This document shows, piece by piece, positions 44,346-54,873 of a stretch of 64,000 bases of DNA; position 1 is the stretch's first letter; each line of letters opens with the position of its first letter. The translations under genes and the position numbers were made by a program. The DNA is taken from NCBI GenBank assembly GCA_017554145.1, contig JAFZIZ010000013.1:79685-143684 (forward strand), in the 5' to 3' direction. The DNA is from Prevotella sp. Lineage in GTDB: Bacteria > Bacteroidota > Bacteroidia > Bacteroidales > Bacteroidaceae. The notes beneath the pieces are model-generated. The model worked only from the letters and a program-made list of their open reading frames with translations. It searched no databases and was not told where the DNA came from.

Positions 44346-46937
44346 ATGACGAGAAAGTCTTTGTTAATATTGTTTTTTCTCGCACTACCATTTGTCGCAA
44401 TGGCAGTGATACCTGATGTGAAATTCCGCCGTTTGGATACCCGTGACGGTTTGTCAAATTCACAAGTAAATAGTATCCTCCGGGATTCACATGGTAATGT
44501 CTGGTTGGCTACGCAATTCGGTTTGTGCCGTTATGACGGTTATCGCTTTAAGATATTTTCTTCTTTTGAGCGTGATACAATGACGTTGCGTAGTAACCGT
44601 ATAGATAAGATACAGGAAGACTATGAAGGAAGACTATGGCTGGATCATGGCATGAATTTTTCTATGTACGACCCTATCACGGAGAAGGTTGATCGTACCC
44701 CCTCTCGTTGGTTGGCAAAACAAGGTATCCGCGGTGGTGTCGAAAGTATGTATATAGACTCAAAAAAGAACTATTGGATTAAGACATACGACAATGGCTT
44801 CTTTTTCTACGATCCTCATCGGAAGTATATCAAAAAGATACCTTTCGGCTATGGACCTATGGAGTTCTCCAAGGATTTTGCAATTTCCGCCTATACAGAA
44901 ACAAAGGAGGGTATGGTAATGGTGTCATCGATGGGTGAATTGATGTGTATTGACGGTGAACATGGAAAAGTGCTTTGGAAAAACGATTATGTCAAGAAAA
45001 GCCTGAATGCCTATAATGACTATTGGGTGTATGTAGATAAAGACGGTGTTACTTGGGTCATTACCCACTCAGTAGGAACTTATATCTATGTACCACAGGA
45101 AAAACGATGGTATACCAACCTGACCGATTTGATGCAGGCACGCGGTTTTACGAATGTTCCTGATGATATCGTTGTATGGGAGGTACGCTACGATCAAAAA
45201 GGATTGCTATGGGTAGCAACAGACCATATGGGTATTTTGTTACTAGACTTCAAGAACAAAGAGTGGCGGCAGTTTAACAATGTCAAGGGCGACGAGACAT
45301 CCCTTCCAGATATCACGGCAAAGCATCTTTATCAAGACCAATTGGGTCGCATGTGGGTGGCAACCTATAAGAATGGTGTCGCTATGAGTGCTGATGCTAT
45401 GACTAATTTCAATAGTCTTGCCTTTGGTGATATTAATGGCATTTGTGAAGATAAGGAAGGCTATTATTGGTTGGGATTGAATACTGGTGGTATCTTGAAG
45501 GTCGATCCTATTACGTTGGAAATTGTTGAACGACACACTAAACATGAGATAGGTTCTGCTAGCGACGTCGTTGTTGGAAACTATGCAGCAAGTGATGGCA
45601 GTCTATGGTTCGGCACATGGGAAGGAGGCTTGCTGAAATATAAGGATGGACAATGGAAGACTTACACTGTAACAACTCCAGGAAGTGCTTTTATGACCAA
45701 TAATATTTGGGGTATCACAGAAGACTATTGGGGGAATATCTGGATTGGTGTCCTTGGTGGTGGCGTGGTCCGCATGGATAAACAAACAGGTCGTCAGCGT
45801 GCTTTTACAGAAGAAAATTCTAGAATCAAGACGGTATGGACGAACAGTATTTCCCGTGCTTCTAATGGTTGGATTCTGGCTGGTAACTCAGAATACTGTT
45901 CTGTCATCAATCCAAAGACGATGAAGGTTATAAACCTTGCCAAACCCCATGATGATAACACTTTTACTATCTCTTCTGCAACAACACAAGCTTTGATGGA
46001 CCGTCATGGCTTACTATGGCAAGCATCCCCGTCAGGCGTGAGTGTCTATGACCGTAAGTTGGGACAGATGAAATTGCTGGATATGAAGGCAGGTTTCTAT
46101 GGTTCTAATGTTGTAGCGTTGGCAGAGGACAGTAATCATTCAATGTGGGTAGTAACAGATCATGGTATTTCCAATGTTACTGCCCAGAAAGATGAGGATG
46201 ATGGTCGTTGGACATTTGCTGTACGCAGTTATAATGACCGTGACGGTTTACAGCCAGGACCGTTTAATCAGCGAGCGATCTGCTTTACCCGTACAGGATA
46301 TTTATTGGTTGGTGGACAAGATGGATTGGATATTATTAATACCCGTCGACTAAACGTGAATGAGAATGGTGAGAAACCTGTATTCAGCGGTCTTGTGCTC
46401 TTTAATGAGGATGTGGAAGTCGGAGCTGAATATAATGGACGCGTGATTCTTAATAAAGCATTGGATGTAGAACGTTCCATTACCCTGAAGGTTGATGAGA
46501 ATCAGTTTACTATCCAAATGAGTTCTGACAATGGTGGCGTCAAGAATAACACCCGTTTTGTCTATCGGTTAAAAGGCTTCAATGATAAGTGGATAAAAAC
46601 CTCATCTTCCAATTCTGATATAACTTATATGGGACTTCCTGCAGGTCATTATACACTTTGTGTTCGTATGCTGAATGATGATGGAACAATGGGTGATACG
46701 GAGAGTCAACTCGATATCACTATCAAAGGAACATGGTATACTTCATGGTGGGCAATCCTGCTTTATTTGCTTTTGATTGTTCTTACCATTTGGTTTCTAT
46801 GGACACTTCGTGTAAAGCGACAACAATTGCAGGGTGATAAAGAAAGTATAGAGGAACTTCAACAAGATATTTCCTCTCCAGAAGAGGAGGAAATCGAAGA
46901 GGCGATCTTGATGGACGACGACAATGAAATGAATTAG
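44346..46937 (+). CDS. reg_prop/Y_Y_Y sensor protein without a kinase domain
   Basis: An 863-residue exported membrane protein (signal MTRKSLLILFFLALPFVAMA). The periplasmic part is a two-propeller sensor made of reg_prop repeats, starting with FRRLDTRDGLSNSQVNSILRD and recurring GxxWxGT/WGNIWIG units, then a Y_Y_Y domain (FVYRLKGFNDKWIKT...). A membrane helix near residues 800-820 (WAILLYLLLIVLTIWFLWTL) is followed only by about 45 residues ending in an acidic tail (EEEEIEEAILMDDDNEMN). Hybrid two-component sensors of this class continue with HisKA, ATPase, receiver and HTH domains; all are missing. It lies 13 bp from its longer paralogue. Confidence 0.88.
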   Translation: MTRKSLLILFFLALPFVAMAVIPDVKFRRLDTRDGLSNSQVNSILRDSHGNVWLATQFGLCRYDGYRFKIFSSFERDTMTLRSNRIDKIQEDYEGRLWLDHGMNFSMYDPITEKVDRTPSRWLAKQGIRGGVESMYIDSKKNYWIKTYDNGFFFYDPHRKYIKKIPFGYGPMEFSKDFAISAYTETKEGMVMVSSMGELMCIDGEHGKVLWKNDYVKKSLNAYNDYWVYVDKDGVTWVITHSVGTYIYVPQEKRWYTNLTDLMQARGFTNVPDDIVVWEVRYDQKGLLWVATDHMGILLLDFKNKEWRQFNNVKGDETSLPDITAKHLYQDQLGRMWVATYKNGVAMSADAMTNFNSLAFGDINGICEDKEGYYWLGLNTGGILKVDPITLEIVERHTKHEIGSASDVVVGNYAASDGSLWFGTWEGGLLKYKDGQWKTYTVTTPGSAFMTNNIWGITEDYWGNIWIGVLGGGVVRMDKQTGRQRAFTEENSRIKTVWTNSISRASNGWILAGNSEYCSVINPKTMKVINLAKPHDDNTFTISSATTQALMDRHGLLWQASPSGVSVYDRKLGQMKLLDMKAGFYGSNVVALAEDSNHSMWVVTDHGISNVTAQKDEDDGRWTFAVRSYNDRDGLQPGPFNQRAICFTRTGYLLVGGQDGLDIINTRRLNVNENGEKPVFSGLVLFNEDVEVGAEYNGRVILNKALDVERSITLKVDENQFTIQMSSDNGGVKNNTRFVYRLKGFNDKWIKTSSSNSDITYMGLPAGHYTLCVRMLNDDGTMGDTESQLDITIKGTWYTSWWAILLYLLLIVLTIWFLWTLRVKRQQLQGDKESIEELQQDISSPEEEEIEEAILMDDDNEMN

Positions 46938-46950
46938 AAAGAAACAATAT

Positions 46951-49900
46951 ATGAAACAACGGATTATTCTTTTTTGTTTTTTAATCGGCATGGTAGCATC
47001 CGTTTTTGCTGCCATTGACGATATGAAGTTCAGTCGTTTGGATACTCGTGATGGACTTAGTAATTCACAGATTCTTTGCATCACCCGTGATTCGAAAGGT
47101 TTTGTGTGGATAGGAACACCCTATGGCTTAAACCGTTATGACGGTTATCGCTTTAAGACGTTCTATTCTTATGCGAAAGACACAACGACTATGCGTAGCA
47201 ACTATGTCGATGAAATATATGAGGCTTTCGATGGTAAGATATGGATTCGTCAGGGAATGAACTATACCATTTATGACCCAAAGACGGAAAAATTCGATCG
47301 CCATCCAGAAGCGGTGCTTCGCGAATGGGGCGTAGAAGGTGGTATAGAACGTTTATATATTGATTCTCATAAACATTTTTGGTTTAAGACGAATGATAAT
47401 GGCTTTTGGCATATAAATCCTTATACGAATAAAACGAAGCAGTATCGTTTAGGTTATGGTCGTCAGGAATTCCATAATGATTTCGGAGTATCCTCTTTTG
47501 CGGAGTATGGAAAGAGTGTAATGGTTGCATCCTATAAGGGTGAGGTGTTCTGTTTTAATCGTGAAAAAGACTGGATTAGTTGGAAAAATGACTATTTACG
47601 TCGTGGCGGATTTGTCAATGATCAGGACTGTAGATTACGGTTAGATCGTCGTGGCAATATTTATGCTGTTACGATGCAATCTACTTTTATTAAAATCAAT
47701 GGGGTAAACAAATGGTATCATTCTATTCCTGATCTGTTGAAAGCATGGGGATTTGTGGATTTTCCAGAAATCAAGAGTGTATGGGACGTCCAACTTGACA
47801 AAAAAGGACGTATATGGTTGGCAACAGACCATTATGGCCTTTTTGTAATCGACCGTAAGGGGAAAGAAGTACGCCAATTTTTGAAGGATAAAAACGATGA
47901 GACAACTATTTGCGATAACACATTACGTTTAATTTATTGTGATCAATTGGGCAGAATGTGGATGGGCTCCTATACGAATGGCATAAGTGTGTATACTGAA
48001 AGTGGTTCCAATTTTCGTAATCTGGAATTGGGAAATGTTAATACGGTATGTGTAGATACTGCAGGCTATTATTGGCTCGGAACAAATACGGAAGGTATTA
48101 TCCGCATGGATCCTCGTACAGAAGAGAAAATTGTTTATGACAGATCGAACTGCAATATTGCCTCAAATACCATGGTGAGTTCTTGTGCGGCTCATGATGG
48201 CTCTGTTTGGTTTGGTACTTACGAAGGTGGTCTTATCCATATCAAAAACGGTCAGGTGACGAACTATAGGGCGACAGGACAGCCGACAGATCTTTCTAAC
48301 GACAACGTATGGACTATTTATGAGGACAAAAGAGGTTCGATATGGATTGGTACGTTGGGCACAGGAGTGCAGCGAATAGATCCTAAGACAGGGAAATTTG
48401 ATATTCCCATTAATACTCATAATTCAATTTTGCCAAGTGACTATATATCAACTATCACGGAGACCAATAAAGGATGGTTGATGGTTTCCCATTCCAAATA
48501 TTACTCTATTATCAATCCCCTAACCCGCAAAGTCATCAATCGTGATATCACAGACAATCCTAATGACATAGGTATTACGGAGACGTCTATTGCTGCCATT
48601 CAGGATAGTCGCGGACTGTCATGGCAGGGATCTTCGTCTGGTGCAACTATTTGGGATCCTAAAACCAACAATGTTTATCTCCTTGATATGCGTAGTGGAT
48701 TGTTCGGATCAACAGTCAATGGTATTGTAGAGGATAATCGTAAAACAATATGGCTTGTCACCGATCATGGAGTTAGTAATGTCGTTCCTCAAAAGTCATG
48801 GGATGGTAAGTGGACGTTTGTGATTCGTAGTTTTAACAATCGTGATGGTTTGCAGAATGGTCCATATAATCAGCGCCCCATCTGTTATTCACCCGACGGA
48901 CTCCTTCTTATTGGGGGTCAGGGGGGATTAGATATCATCAATCCCAAGAAACTGGGAAAGGGTAGATTCAAGGAACATCCAATCTTTAGCGGTTTGAAAG
49001 TATTTGGCCATGAAGTTACCGTTGGAGAGAAGGTCGATGGGCGTATTGCCCTTGATGAGGCGCTAGATGCTTGTTGTAAAATTAATCTTCGTTTTGATGA
49101 CCAGTTTACTGTTCAGTTGGCAACTAATAGTGGTGAGCCGCATAATCGCTCTCGCTTTGTTTACAAGATGGCAGGTTTTGATGATGAATGGATTCGCACG
49201 GAGGAAGTAAATCCCAATATCACCTATATGAGTCTTCGTGCGGGTTTTTATTATTTATGTGTCCGTGTATTGAATGATGATGGAACGTTTGGAGATGCAG
49301 AACGACAGATAGCCGTAACTATACGTCCACCGTTGTGGCGTAATCGATGGATGATGTTGATCTACATGTTGCTGGTTGCCATTGCCGCTTGGTTCTGGCG
49401 TAAATGGTATATCAAGAGACAGGAGCAACGCATGAAGGCAGAGACAATTCGTCGTGAATTGGAAAAACAGCAATGGATGAACGAGATGCGTATGAAGTTG
49501 ACCAACGAGTATGCAGATAAGAAGGAGCCCTATGTGGTACAGCAAGAGAAGGTGGTTTTGAATAAGAAAATATCCGACTTGGTGGCATTCATTCGCGACT
49601 ATTGTAGTTCTTATGTCTCACCAGTTTCTGACAAGCGTGTGGATGTTAAGTTCCTGACGGCAGTCAATGAAATGGAAGTAGATTTCGATCAAGAGAAATT
49701 GGCGCAAATATTCCAGATAACATTCCGGAATTCTGCTATTTTCTCTCCTAATGAGTGTACTATTAGTGTAGGAGTAGCTCGTACTCGGGATAATAAGGCG
49801 CAAATACAAATTGCCGACAATGGAATCGGTATTCGTGATGAGTTTAAAGAACATGCTTTCGACCCGATAGTCAATGGTGATGGTTCTGACCTCGACAAAG

Positions 49901-50034
49901 TTAAAGCGATTGTAGATGCCCATGAGGGTGAAGTCCGTATAGAGGACAATCCTGGTGGCGGAACAATTATCGTAGTCACATTACCTGCAGGTGATGTGAT
50001 AGAAGAGGCAGAGATTATGGATGATGAAGAATAA
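46951..50034 (+). CDS. reg_prop/Y_Y_Y sensor with a degenerate HATPase domain
   Basis: A 1027-residue paralogue of the preceding protein with the same propeller and Y_Y_Y layout and a membrane helix at about 796-816. Past the helix there is a coiled coil and an ATPase-like domain (about 860-1010) with an altered N-box (FQITFRNSAIF, N927) and G1 (IADNGIGI, D956), but the G2 box GxGLGL is replaced by GDGSDLDKV and I find no HisKA phospho-acceptor motif. It ends in an acidic tail (IEEAEIMDDEE) like its neighbour's. It is probably not a functional kinase by itself. The stop codon overlaps the next frame (TAATG). Confidence 0.87.
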   Translation: MKQRIILFCFLIGMVASVFAAIDDMKFSRLDTRDGLSNSQILCITRDSKGFVWIGTPYGLNRYDGYRFKTFYSYAKDTTTMRSNYVDEIYEAFDGKIWIRQGMNYTIYDPKTEKFDRHPEAVLREWGVEGGIERLYIDSHKHFWFKTNDNGFWHINPYTNKTKQYRLGYGRQEFHNDFGVSSFAEYGKSVMVASYKGEVFCFNREKDWISWKNDYLRRGGFVNDQDCRLRLDRRGNIYAVTMQSTFIKINGVNKWYHSIPDLLKAWGFVDFPEIKSVWDVQLDKKGRIWLATDHYGLFVIDRKGKEVRQFLKDKNDETTICDNTLRLIYCDQLGRMWMGSYTNGISVYTESGSNFRNLELGNVNTVCVDTAGYYWLGTNTEGIIRMDPRTEEKIVYDRSNCNIASNTMVSSCAAHDGSVWFGTYEGGLIHIKNGQVTNYRATGQPTDLSNDNVWTIYEDKRGSIWIGTLGTGVQRIDPKTGKFDIPINTHNSILPSDYISTITETNKGWLMVSHSKYYSIINPLTRKVINRDITDNPNDIGITETSIAAIQDSRGLSWQGSSSGATIWDPKTNNVYLLDMRSGLFGSTVNGIVEDNRKTIWLVTDHGVSNVVPQKSWDGKWTFVIRSFNNRDGLQNGPYNQRPICYSPDGLLLIGGQGGLDIINPKKLGKGRFKEHPIFSGLKVFGHEVTVGEKVDGRIALDEALDACCKINLRFDDQFTVQLATNSGEPHNRSRFVYKMAGFDDEWIRTEEVNPNITYMSLRAGFYYLCVRVLNDDGTFGDAERQIAVTIRPPLWRNRWMMLIYMLLVAIAAWFWRKWYIKRQEQRMKAETIRRELEKQQWMNEMRMKLTNEYADKKEPYVVQQEKVVLNKKISDLVAFIRDYCSSYVSPVSDKRVDVKFLTAVNEMEVDFDQEKLAQIFQITFRNSAIFSPNECTISVGVARTRDNKAQIQIADNGIGIRDEFKEHAFDPIVNGDGSDLDKVKAIVDAHEGEVRIEDNPGGGTIIVVTLPAGDVIEEAEIMDDEE

Positions 50035-50060
50035 TGAATATAACTATAACAGAAAAACTG

Positions 50061-53057
50061 ATGAAAATTTTAAGAACATTGATGACAAGTGCGTTGTCTT
50101 TGATGGCAGCTATGCTGATGGCTGCTGATTATACAGTGAATGGACAGTTTGTAACGATTCCTGTTAAGAGCACAAAGGCTGGCAGGGCAAAAATAGTACG
50201 TTTGCAAGTAGTGAACGACCATATTATCCGTGTGCAGGCTACTTCGGAAGAAACATTGCCACAGAAGAAACAAAGTCTCATGATTGTTGAACAGAAAGCT
50301 CAGCCGAAGTTTTACGTGACCGATGGCGATATTGTCAGTGTAAAGGCAAAGAATGTTGAGGCTCGCGTTAATAAGGAGACGGGTGCTATCACCTTCTTTG
50401 ATGCTGCTGGCAATCAGTTATTGAAGGAAGCGGTGGATGGAAAGCTGTTCAAGAATTTCACGGTTCCTGAGCGTGAATTGGGTATGAAGACAGGTTTTAC
50501 TGTTCCTGAGGAAGCCAAACATGGACTGACGTGGCAGATGAAATTTGACTCTCCAGCCGATGAGTCGTTCTACGGATTGGGACAGCATCAATCGGAGGAG
50601 TTTAATATGAAAGGTAAAAACGAAGACCTTTTCCAATATAATACGAAGGTAAGTATTCCCTTCGTTCTTTCTAATAAGAATTACGGTATCCTTTGGGATT
50701 CATATAGTTACTGCCGTTTTGGTAATCCTAATGATTATCTTCAGTTGAACCGTGCTTTCAAACTCTATGATAAGAAGGGGAAGGAAGGTCATTTGACGGG
50801 AACCTATATTGATAAGGATGGCAAGAAACTGGTACGTGATGAAGATTCGATTTATTATGAGTATGCTTATCCTGCTACCTCTGAGATTGCTAACAAGACG
50901 GATAATGGTGGACTGAAGAATCTGCCGAAAGGTTTTAGTCTGCAAGGAGCAAATGTTACCTATGAGGGGTTTATTGAGCCTGAATGCTGTGGTAAATGTA
51001 CAGGTAAGCCTGCCGACTATCAGTTTATTCTCTATTACTCTGGTTATGTGAAGGTGTATATTGATGGTAAGGAAGTTGTTCCAGAGCGTTGGCGTACGGC
51101 ATGGAACCCCAATGCTTATAAGTTTACAGCCCAAGTGCGCAAGGGTGTGAAAAATCAACTGCGTATTGAGTGGCAACCCGATGGTGGAGAAGCGTATTGT
51201 GGATTACGTGTATCCGAGCCTCGCAGCGAAGAGGAGCGTGGACAACTCTCTATCTGGAGTGAGATGACTCGTGATATGGACTACTATTTCATTGCAGGAC
51301 AGAACTTCGATGAGGTAATTAGTGGCTATCGTACCTTGACGGGTAAGGCATCACTCTATCCGAAATGGGTGTTAGGCTTCTGGCAGAGTCGTGAACGCTA
51401 TAAGACTTCTGAAGAAGTGGAGAGCACCCTTGCAGAATTCCGCAAACGTCATATTCCAATTGATAATATCGTACAAGACTGGAACTACTGGCCAGAGGAT
51501 CAGTGGGGAAGTCATCAGTTTGAGGTGTCACGTTATCCCGATCCTCAGGCAATGCTTGATAATGTCCATAAAATGCATGGACGTTTCATGATTTCCGTAT
51601 GGCCTAAATTCTATGTGAACACTGAGAATTATAAGGAACTTGACAAGAATGGTTGGATGTATACGCAGGCAGTGAAAGACGACATTCATGACTGGGTAGG
51701 CCCTGGTTATGTGGGTGGTTTCTATGATGCCTATGATGCTGGAGCCCGTAAAATGTTCTGGCGCCAGATGGATGAAAACCTCTATTCAAAATATAATCAC
51801 GATGGTATTGCTGGAGTGGATGCATGGTGGATGGATGCCTCAGAGCCTAACGTACGTGACTGTACACCAATGTGGTATCGTAAGGCACTTTGTGGACCTA
51901 CTGCTTTGGGTACTTCTACCGAATATTTCAATGCTTATTCTACTGTCAATGCCGATGCTATCTACAATGGTCAGCGTAGTGTATGGAAGGGTAAGGATAA
52001 CGAGCCTCGCGTATTCTTGCTGACACGTAGCGGTTTTGCTGGTGAACAGCGTTTCTCTACTGCTACATGGAGTGGTGATATTGGAACCCGTTGGGAGGAT
52101 ATGCGTGCCCAGATGACTGCAGGATTGAACTATTCTATGTCTGGTATTCCTTTCTGGGGTATGGATCAAGGTGGCTTCTGTGTGGAAAACCGTTATATGG
52201 CAGCCCAGCAACTTTATGATCGTACAAAGGTAGAGAATGAAGATTTGAAAGAATGGCGTGAGTTGCAATGTCGTTGGAATCAGTTTGGTACGTTTATTCC
52301 TCTTTTCCGTAGTCATGGTCAATGGCCGCTGCGCGAGATATGGAACATCGCCCCTGATAATCATCCTGCCTATCAATCTTTCGTATATTATGACAAGTTG
52401 CGTTATCGTCTGATGCCTTATCTCTATTCGATGGCAGGCTGGGCTCACTTTAAGGACTACACGTTGATGCGTGCCCTCGTGATGGATTTCAATGGTGATA
52501 AAGAAGTGGAGAATATCGGTAATCAGTGGATGTTCGGTCCGGCATTGATGGCATGCCCTGTGGGATATTATAAGGCACGTAATCGTAGTGTCTACTTCCC
52601 TAAACAGTGTGGTTGGTATAACCTATACACTAATGATTATATAGAGGGTGGTCAGTCGCTTATCGTTGATGCACCATACGAACAGATTCCTGTCTTTGTC
52701 CGTGAGGGTGCCATCATCCCCTTTGGTCCAGAGATGGAGTGGAGTGATGAGAAACCTGCAGAACTTATTAACCTGTATGTCTATGCAGGACAGAATGGTT
52801 CCTTCCAATTGTATGAAGATGAGGGCGTGAATTATAACTACGAGAAAGGCAAATATGCTACGATTGATATTACCTATGACGATGCTTCCAAGACAGTAAC
52901 GATAGGTACTCGCAAAGGACAGTTCAACGGTATGTTGAAGAATCGCCGTTTCAATATTGTCCTCGTAACAAAAGACAATGCAAAACCATTGAATCTGGAA
53001 AATCCAGAAGGAAAGATGGTACAGTATAGCGGTAAAGAAGTCAGTGTGAAACTGTAA
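50061..53057 (+). CDS. Glycoside hydrolase family 31 with PA14-like insert (probable alpha-xylosidase)
   Basis: About 998 residues starting at MKILRTLMTSALSLMAAMLMAAD, an export signal; an earlier ATG at 50034 overlaps the sensor stop. The N-terminal beta domain is interrupted by a PA14-like module (about residues 290-400, GFSLQGANVTYEGFIEPE ... GYVKVYIDGKEVVPERW). The GH31 barrel follows: nucleophile Asp in WWMDASEP (about residue 590) and acid/base Asp in TWSGDIG. A GH31 with an inserted PA14 is known as a xyloglucan alpha-xylosidase in Bacteroides ovatus, so a retaining alpha-xylosidase is likely. It sits between sensor genes in one operon. Confidence 0.85.
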   Translation: MKILRTLMTSALSLMAAMLMAADYTVNGQFVTIPVKSTKAGRAKIVRLQVVNDHIIRVQATSEETLPQKKQSLMIVEQKAQPKFYVTDGDIVSVKAKNVEARVNKETGAITFFDAAGNQLLKEAVDGKLFKNFTVPERELGMKTGFTVPEEAKHGLTWQMKFDSPADESFYGLGQHQSEEFNMKGKNEDLFQYNTKVSIPFVLSNKNYGILWDSYSYCRFGNPNDYLQLNRAFKLYDKKGKEGHLTGTYIDKDGKKLVRDEDSIYYEYAYPATSEIANKTDNGGLKNLPKGFSLQGANVTYEGFIEPECCGKCTGKPADYQFILYYSGYVKVYIDGKEVVPERWRTAWNPNAYKFTAQVRKGVKNQLRIEWQPDGGEAYCGLRVSEPRSEEERGQLSIWSEMTRDMDYYFIAGQNFDEVISGYRTLTGKASLYPKWVLGFWQSRERYKTSEEVESTLAEFRKRHIPIDNIVQDWNYWPEDQWGSHQFEVSRYPDPQAMLDNVHKMHGRFMISVWPKFYVNTENYKELDKNGWMYTQAVKDDIHDWVGPGYVGGFYDAYDAGARKMFWRQMDENLYSKYNHDGIAGVDAWWMDASEPNVRDCTPMWYRKALCGPTALGTSTEYFNAYSTVNADAIYNGQRSVWKGKDNEPRVFLLTRSGFAGEQRFSTATWSGDIGTRWEDMRAQMTAGLNYSMSGIPFWGMDQGGFCVENRYMAAQQLYDRTKVENEDLKEWRELQCRWNQFGTFIPLFRSHGQWPLREIWNIAPDNHPAYQSFVYYDKLRYRLMPYLYSMAGWAHFKDYTLMRALVMDFNGDKEVENIGNQWMFGPALMACPVGYYKARNRSVYFPKQCGWYNLYTNDYIEGGQSLIVDAPYEQIPVFVREGAIIPFGPEMEWSDEKPAELINLYVYAGQNGSFQLYEDEGVNYNYEKGKYATIDITYDDASKTVTIGTRKGQFNGMLKNRRFNIVLVTKDNAKPLNLENPEGKMVQYSGKEVSVKL

Positions 53058-53092
53058 TATCCGTAACAGGCTATCATTGAACTGATAGAAGA

Positions 53093-54847
53093 ATGAATAT
53101 AAAAGGTGTTGTGTTGATATTTGTTGCATCTGTCATGCCTATGACGATGCAGGCAGGCAATAAGGATGATTATAAACAATCGTCTGAATATATTGCCCTG
53201 CGCGACTCCGTTCATCATTCTTTCAATGCCAGTGATAGCGCACGTTTCTTCGTTGCTGTGAAGAATCTGGAGAACTACCTGTTGAAACAGGAAGACCTTC
53301 ATGAGTATTATACGCAACGCTGTAATGAGATTGTATTCCAACTGAATCGCCAACGAGTGTTTGAGGCCTATAAACTTGCCACTCAACTGTCGAAGGAACT
53401 GGCAGAGAAGAAACTGGACAAGGAGATGTATATGGCTATCAACATGATGGGACATATCTATCATTACAGTGGCAACAAAGAGAGTGCTAAACGGTGTTTC
53501 TGGGAAGTCATTCGCAGGATGGAGCAAGAGGGGTATACGGAAAGCTTGCCTCCTATCTATATGAATTTGGTGAACATCGTGATGGATGAGAATCCAAAAG
53601 AAGCATTGCGACTGATTGACCAAGCCGCTTCGATAGCCAAGGAGGCATCCCCGGACCGAGTCTTTGACATAGAGGCGCGCCGTACTTTGGCTTATTATCT
53701 CATGGGTGACACCCCACGTTTCCTTGAAGGTTATGAGGCTTATCGTGATGGTATTGCCAAAGGATTGTCTTCCGTACATGGACGCGAATTGGAAATCTAC
53801 TATCTGGTTCATCAGGGAAAGATAGACCAAGCCATCAGTCTAACGGAAGAGATAGAGAATCCCTATGAGACGCAAGCGAATATCTATTCCAAGGCTGGAC
53901 GTTGGGAAGAGGCTTACGAAGCACTGACGAAAGGTGCTGCAGAGACTGATTCGTTGAATAGCATGATTCTTAGCAGTTCGATGCAGGGTATTCAGAACGA
54001 ACTGAAACTCTATGATGCCGAACGGCGGACAGCCCGTCTGTGGCTTTATGGTTTGATCGCTATTACCATTTTATTGTTATTGTTGGTTGTCGCTTTGTTC
54101 TATATTGTCCGTTCGCGTCGTCGTCATTTACGTGAGATGAAAGTAGCCTATGAAAGAGCTCTTGAGTCTGATAGACTCAAGACTGCTTTTATCCAAAACG
54201 TGAGTCATGAGGTACGTACTCCCCTTAATATTATCAGTGGTTTTGCACAGGTGATGGCAGACCCTGGAAGTATCATCAGTTCCAATGAGCGCCGCAGAAT
54301 TGCAGATGCGATGATGAGTAATACTCACCGTATCACTTCAATGATCAATGAAGTGCTTGAGATGTCAGTAAATGAGGCTTCTACTATTGAACAAAACTTA
54401 ACCGCCATTCCTTGCAATATACTGCTGCATCGTATATTGGAAGACTATAAGAAGGAAGTGGGGAAGACGGAAACGGAATTCCGTTATGAGACGGCACTTG
54501 ATGATGCCTATACGGTTCTCACTAATGAGAGTTGTCTGCGTAAGATTATCCATCCGTTGCTCGACAATGCAGAGAAGAATACGAAGAACGGAATCGTTAC
54601 GTTGCGTTGCTCGTCGGATGCCAGTCACCTCATTATCATGGTGGAGGATAATGGCTGTGGCGTTCCTGTAGCAGAGGCAGAGCATATCTTTGAGCGGTTT
54701 GTCAAACTCGACCCCTTCAAAGAAGGTGTTGGATTAGGTCTTACGTTCAGTCGTATGATGGCTCATCGTCTTGGTGGAGATGTCAGACTTGACACGACCT
54801 ATGCAGGACCAGGTGCTCGTTTTGAGGTAACAATTCCATTGAAATGA
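53093..54847 (+). CDS. TPR-containing sensor histidine kinase
   Basis: A 584-residue kinase. A signal-like N-terminus is followed by a tetratricopeptide region to about residue 300 (periplasmic), a membrane helix at 317-338, then HisKA with His372 in QNVSHEVRTPLN and an HATPase domain with the N-box HPLLDNAEKN, G1 EDNGCGVP and G2 GVGLGLTF. All catalytic motifs are intact, unlike the two reg_prop neighbours upstream. It has no receiver or DNA-binding domain. It may be the working kinase of the operon, reading signals relayed by the kinase-less sensors. It lies 35 bp after the GH31 gene and 26 bp before the GH2 gene. Confidence 0.9.
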   Translation: MNIKGVVLIFVASVMPMTMQAGNKDDYKQSSEYIALRDSVHHSFNASDSARFFVAVKNLENYLLKQEDLHEYYTQRCNEIVFQLNRQRVFEAYKLATQLSKELAEKKLDKEMYMAINMMGHIYHYSGNKESAKRCFWEVIRRMEQEGYTESLPPIYMNLVNIVMDENPKEALRLIDQAASIAKEASPDRVFDIEARRTLAYYLMGDTPRFLEGYEAYRDGIAKGLSSVHGRELEIYYLVHQGKIDQAISLTEEIENPYETQANIYSKAGRWEEAYEALTKGAAETDSLNSMILSSSMQGIQNELKLYDAERRTARLWLYGLIAITILLLLLVVALFYIVRSRRRHLREMKVAYERALESDRLKTAFIQNVSHEVRTPLNIISGFAQVMADPGSIISSNERRRIADAMMSNTHRITSMINEVLEMSVNEASTIEQNLTAIPCNILLHRILEDYKKEVGKTETEFRYETALDDAYTVLTNESCLRKIIHPLLDNAEKNTKNGIVTLRCSSDASHLIIMVEDNGCGVPVAEAEHIFERFVKLDPFKEGVGLGLTFSRMMAHRLGGDVRLDTTYAGPGARFEVTIPLK

Positions 54848-54873
54848 ATAAAATCATAAAAGCATAAATAAAC

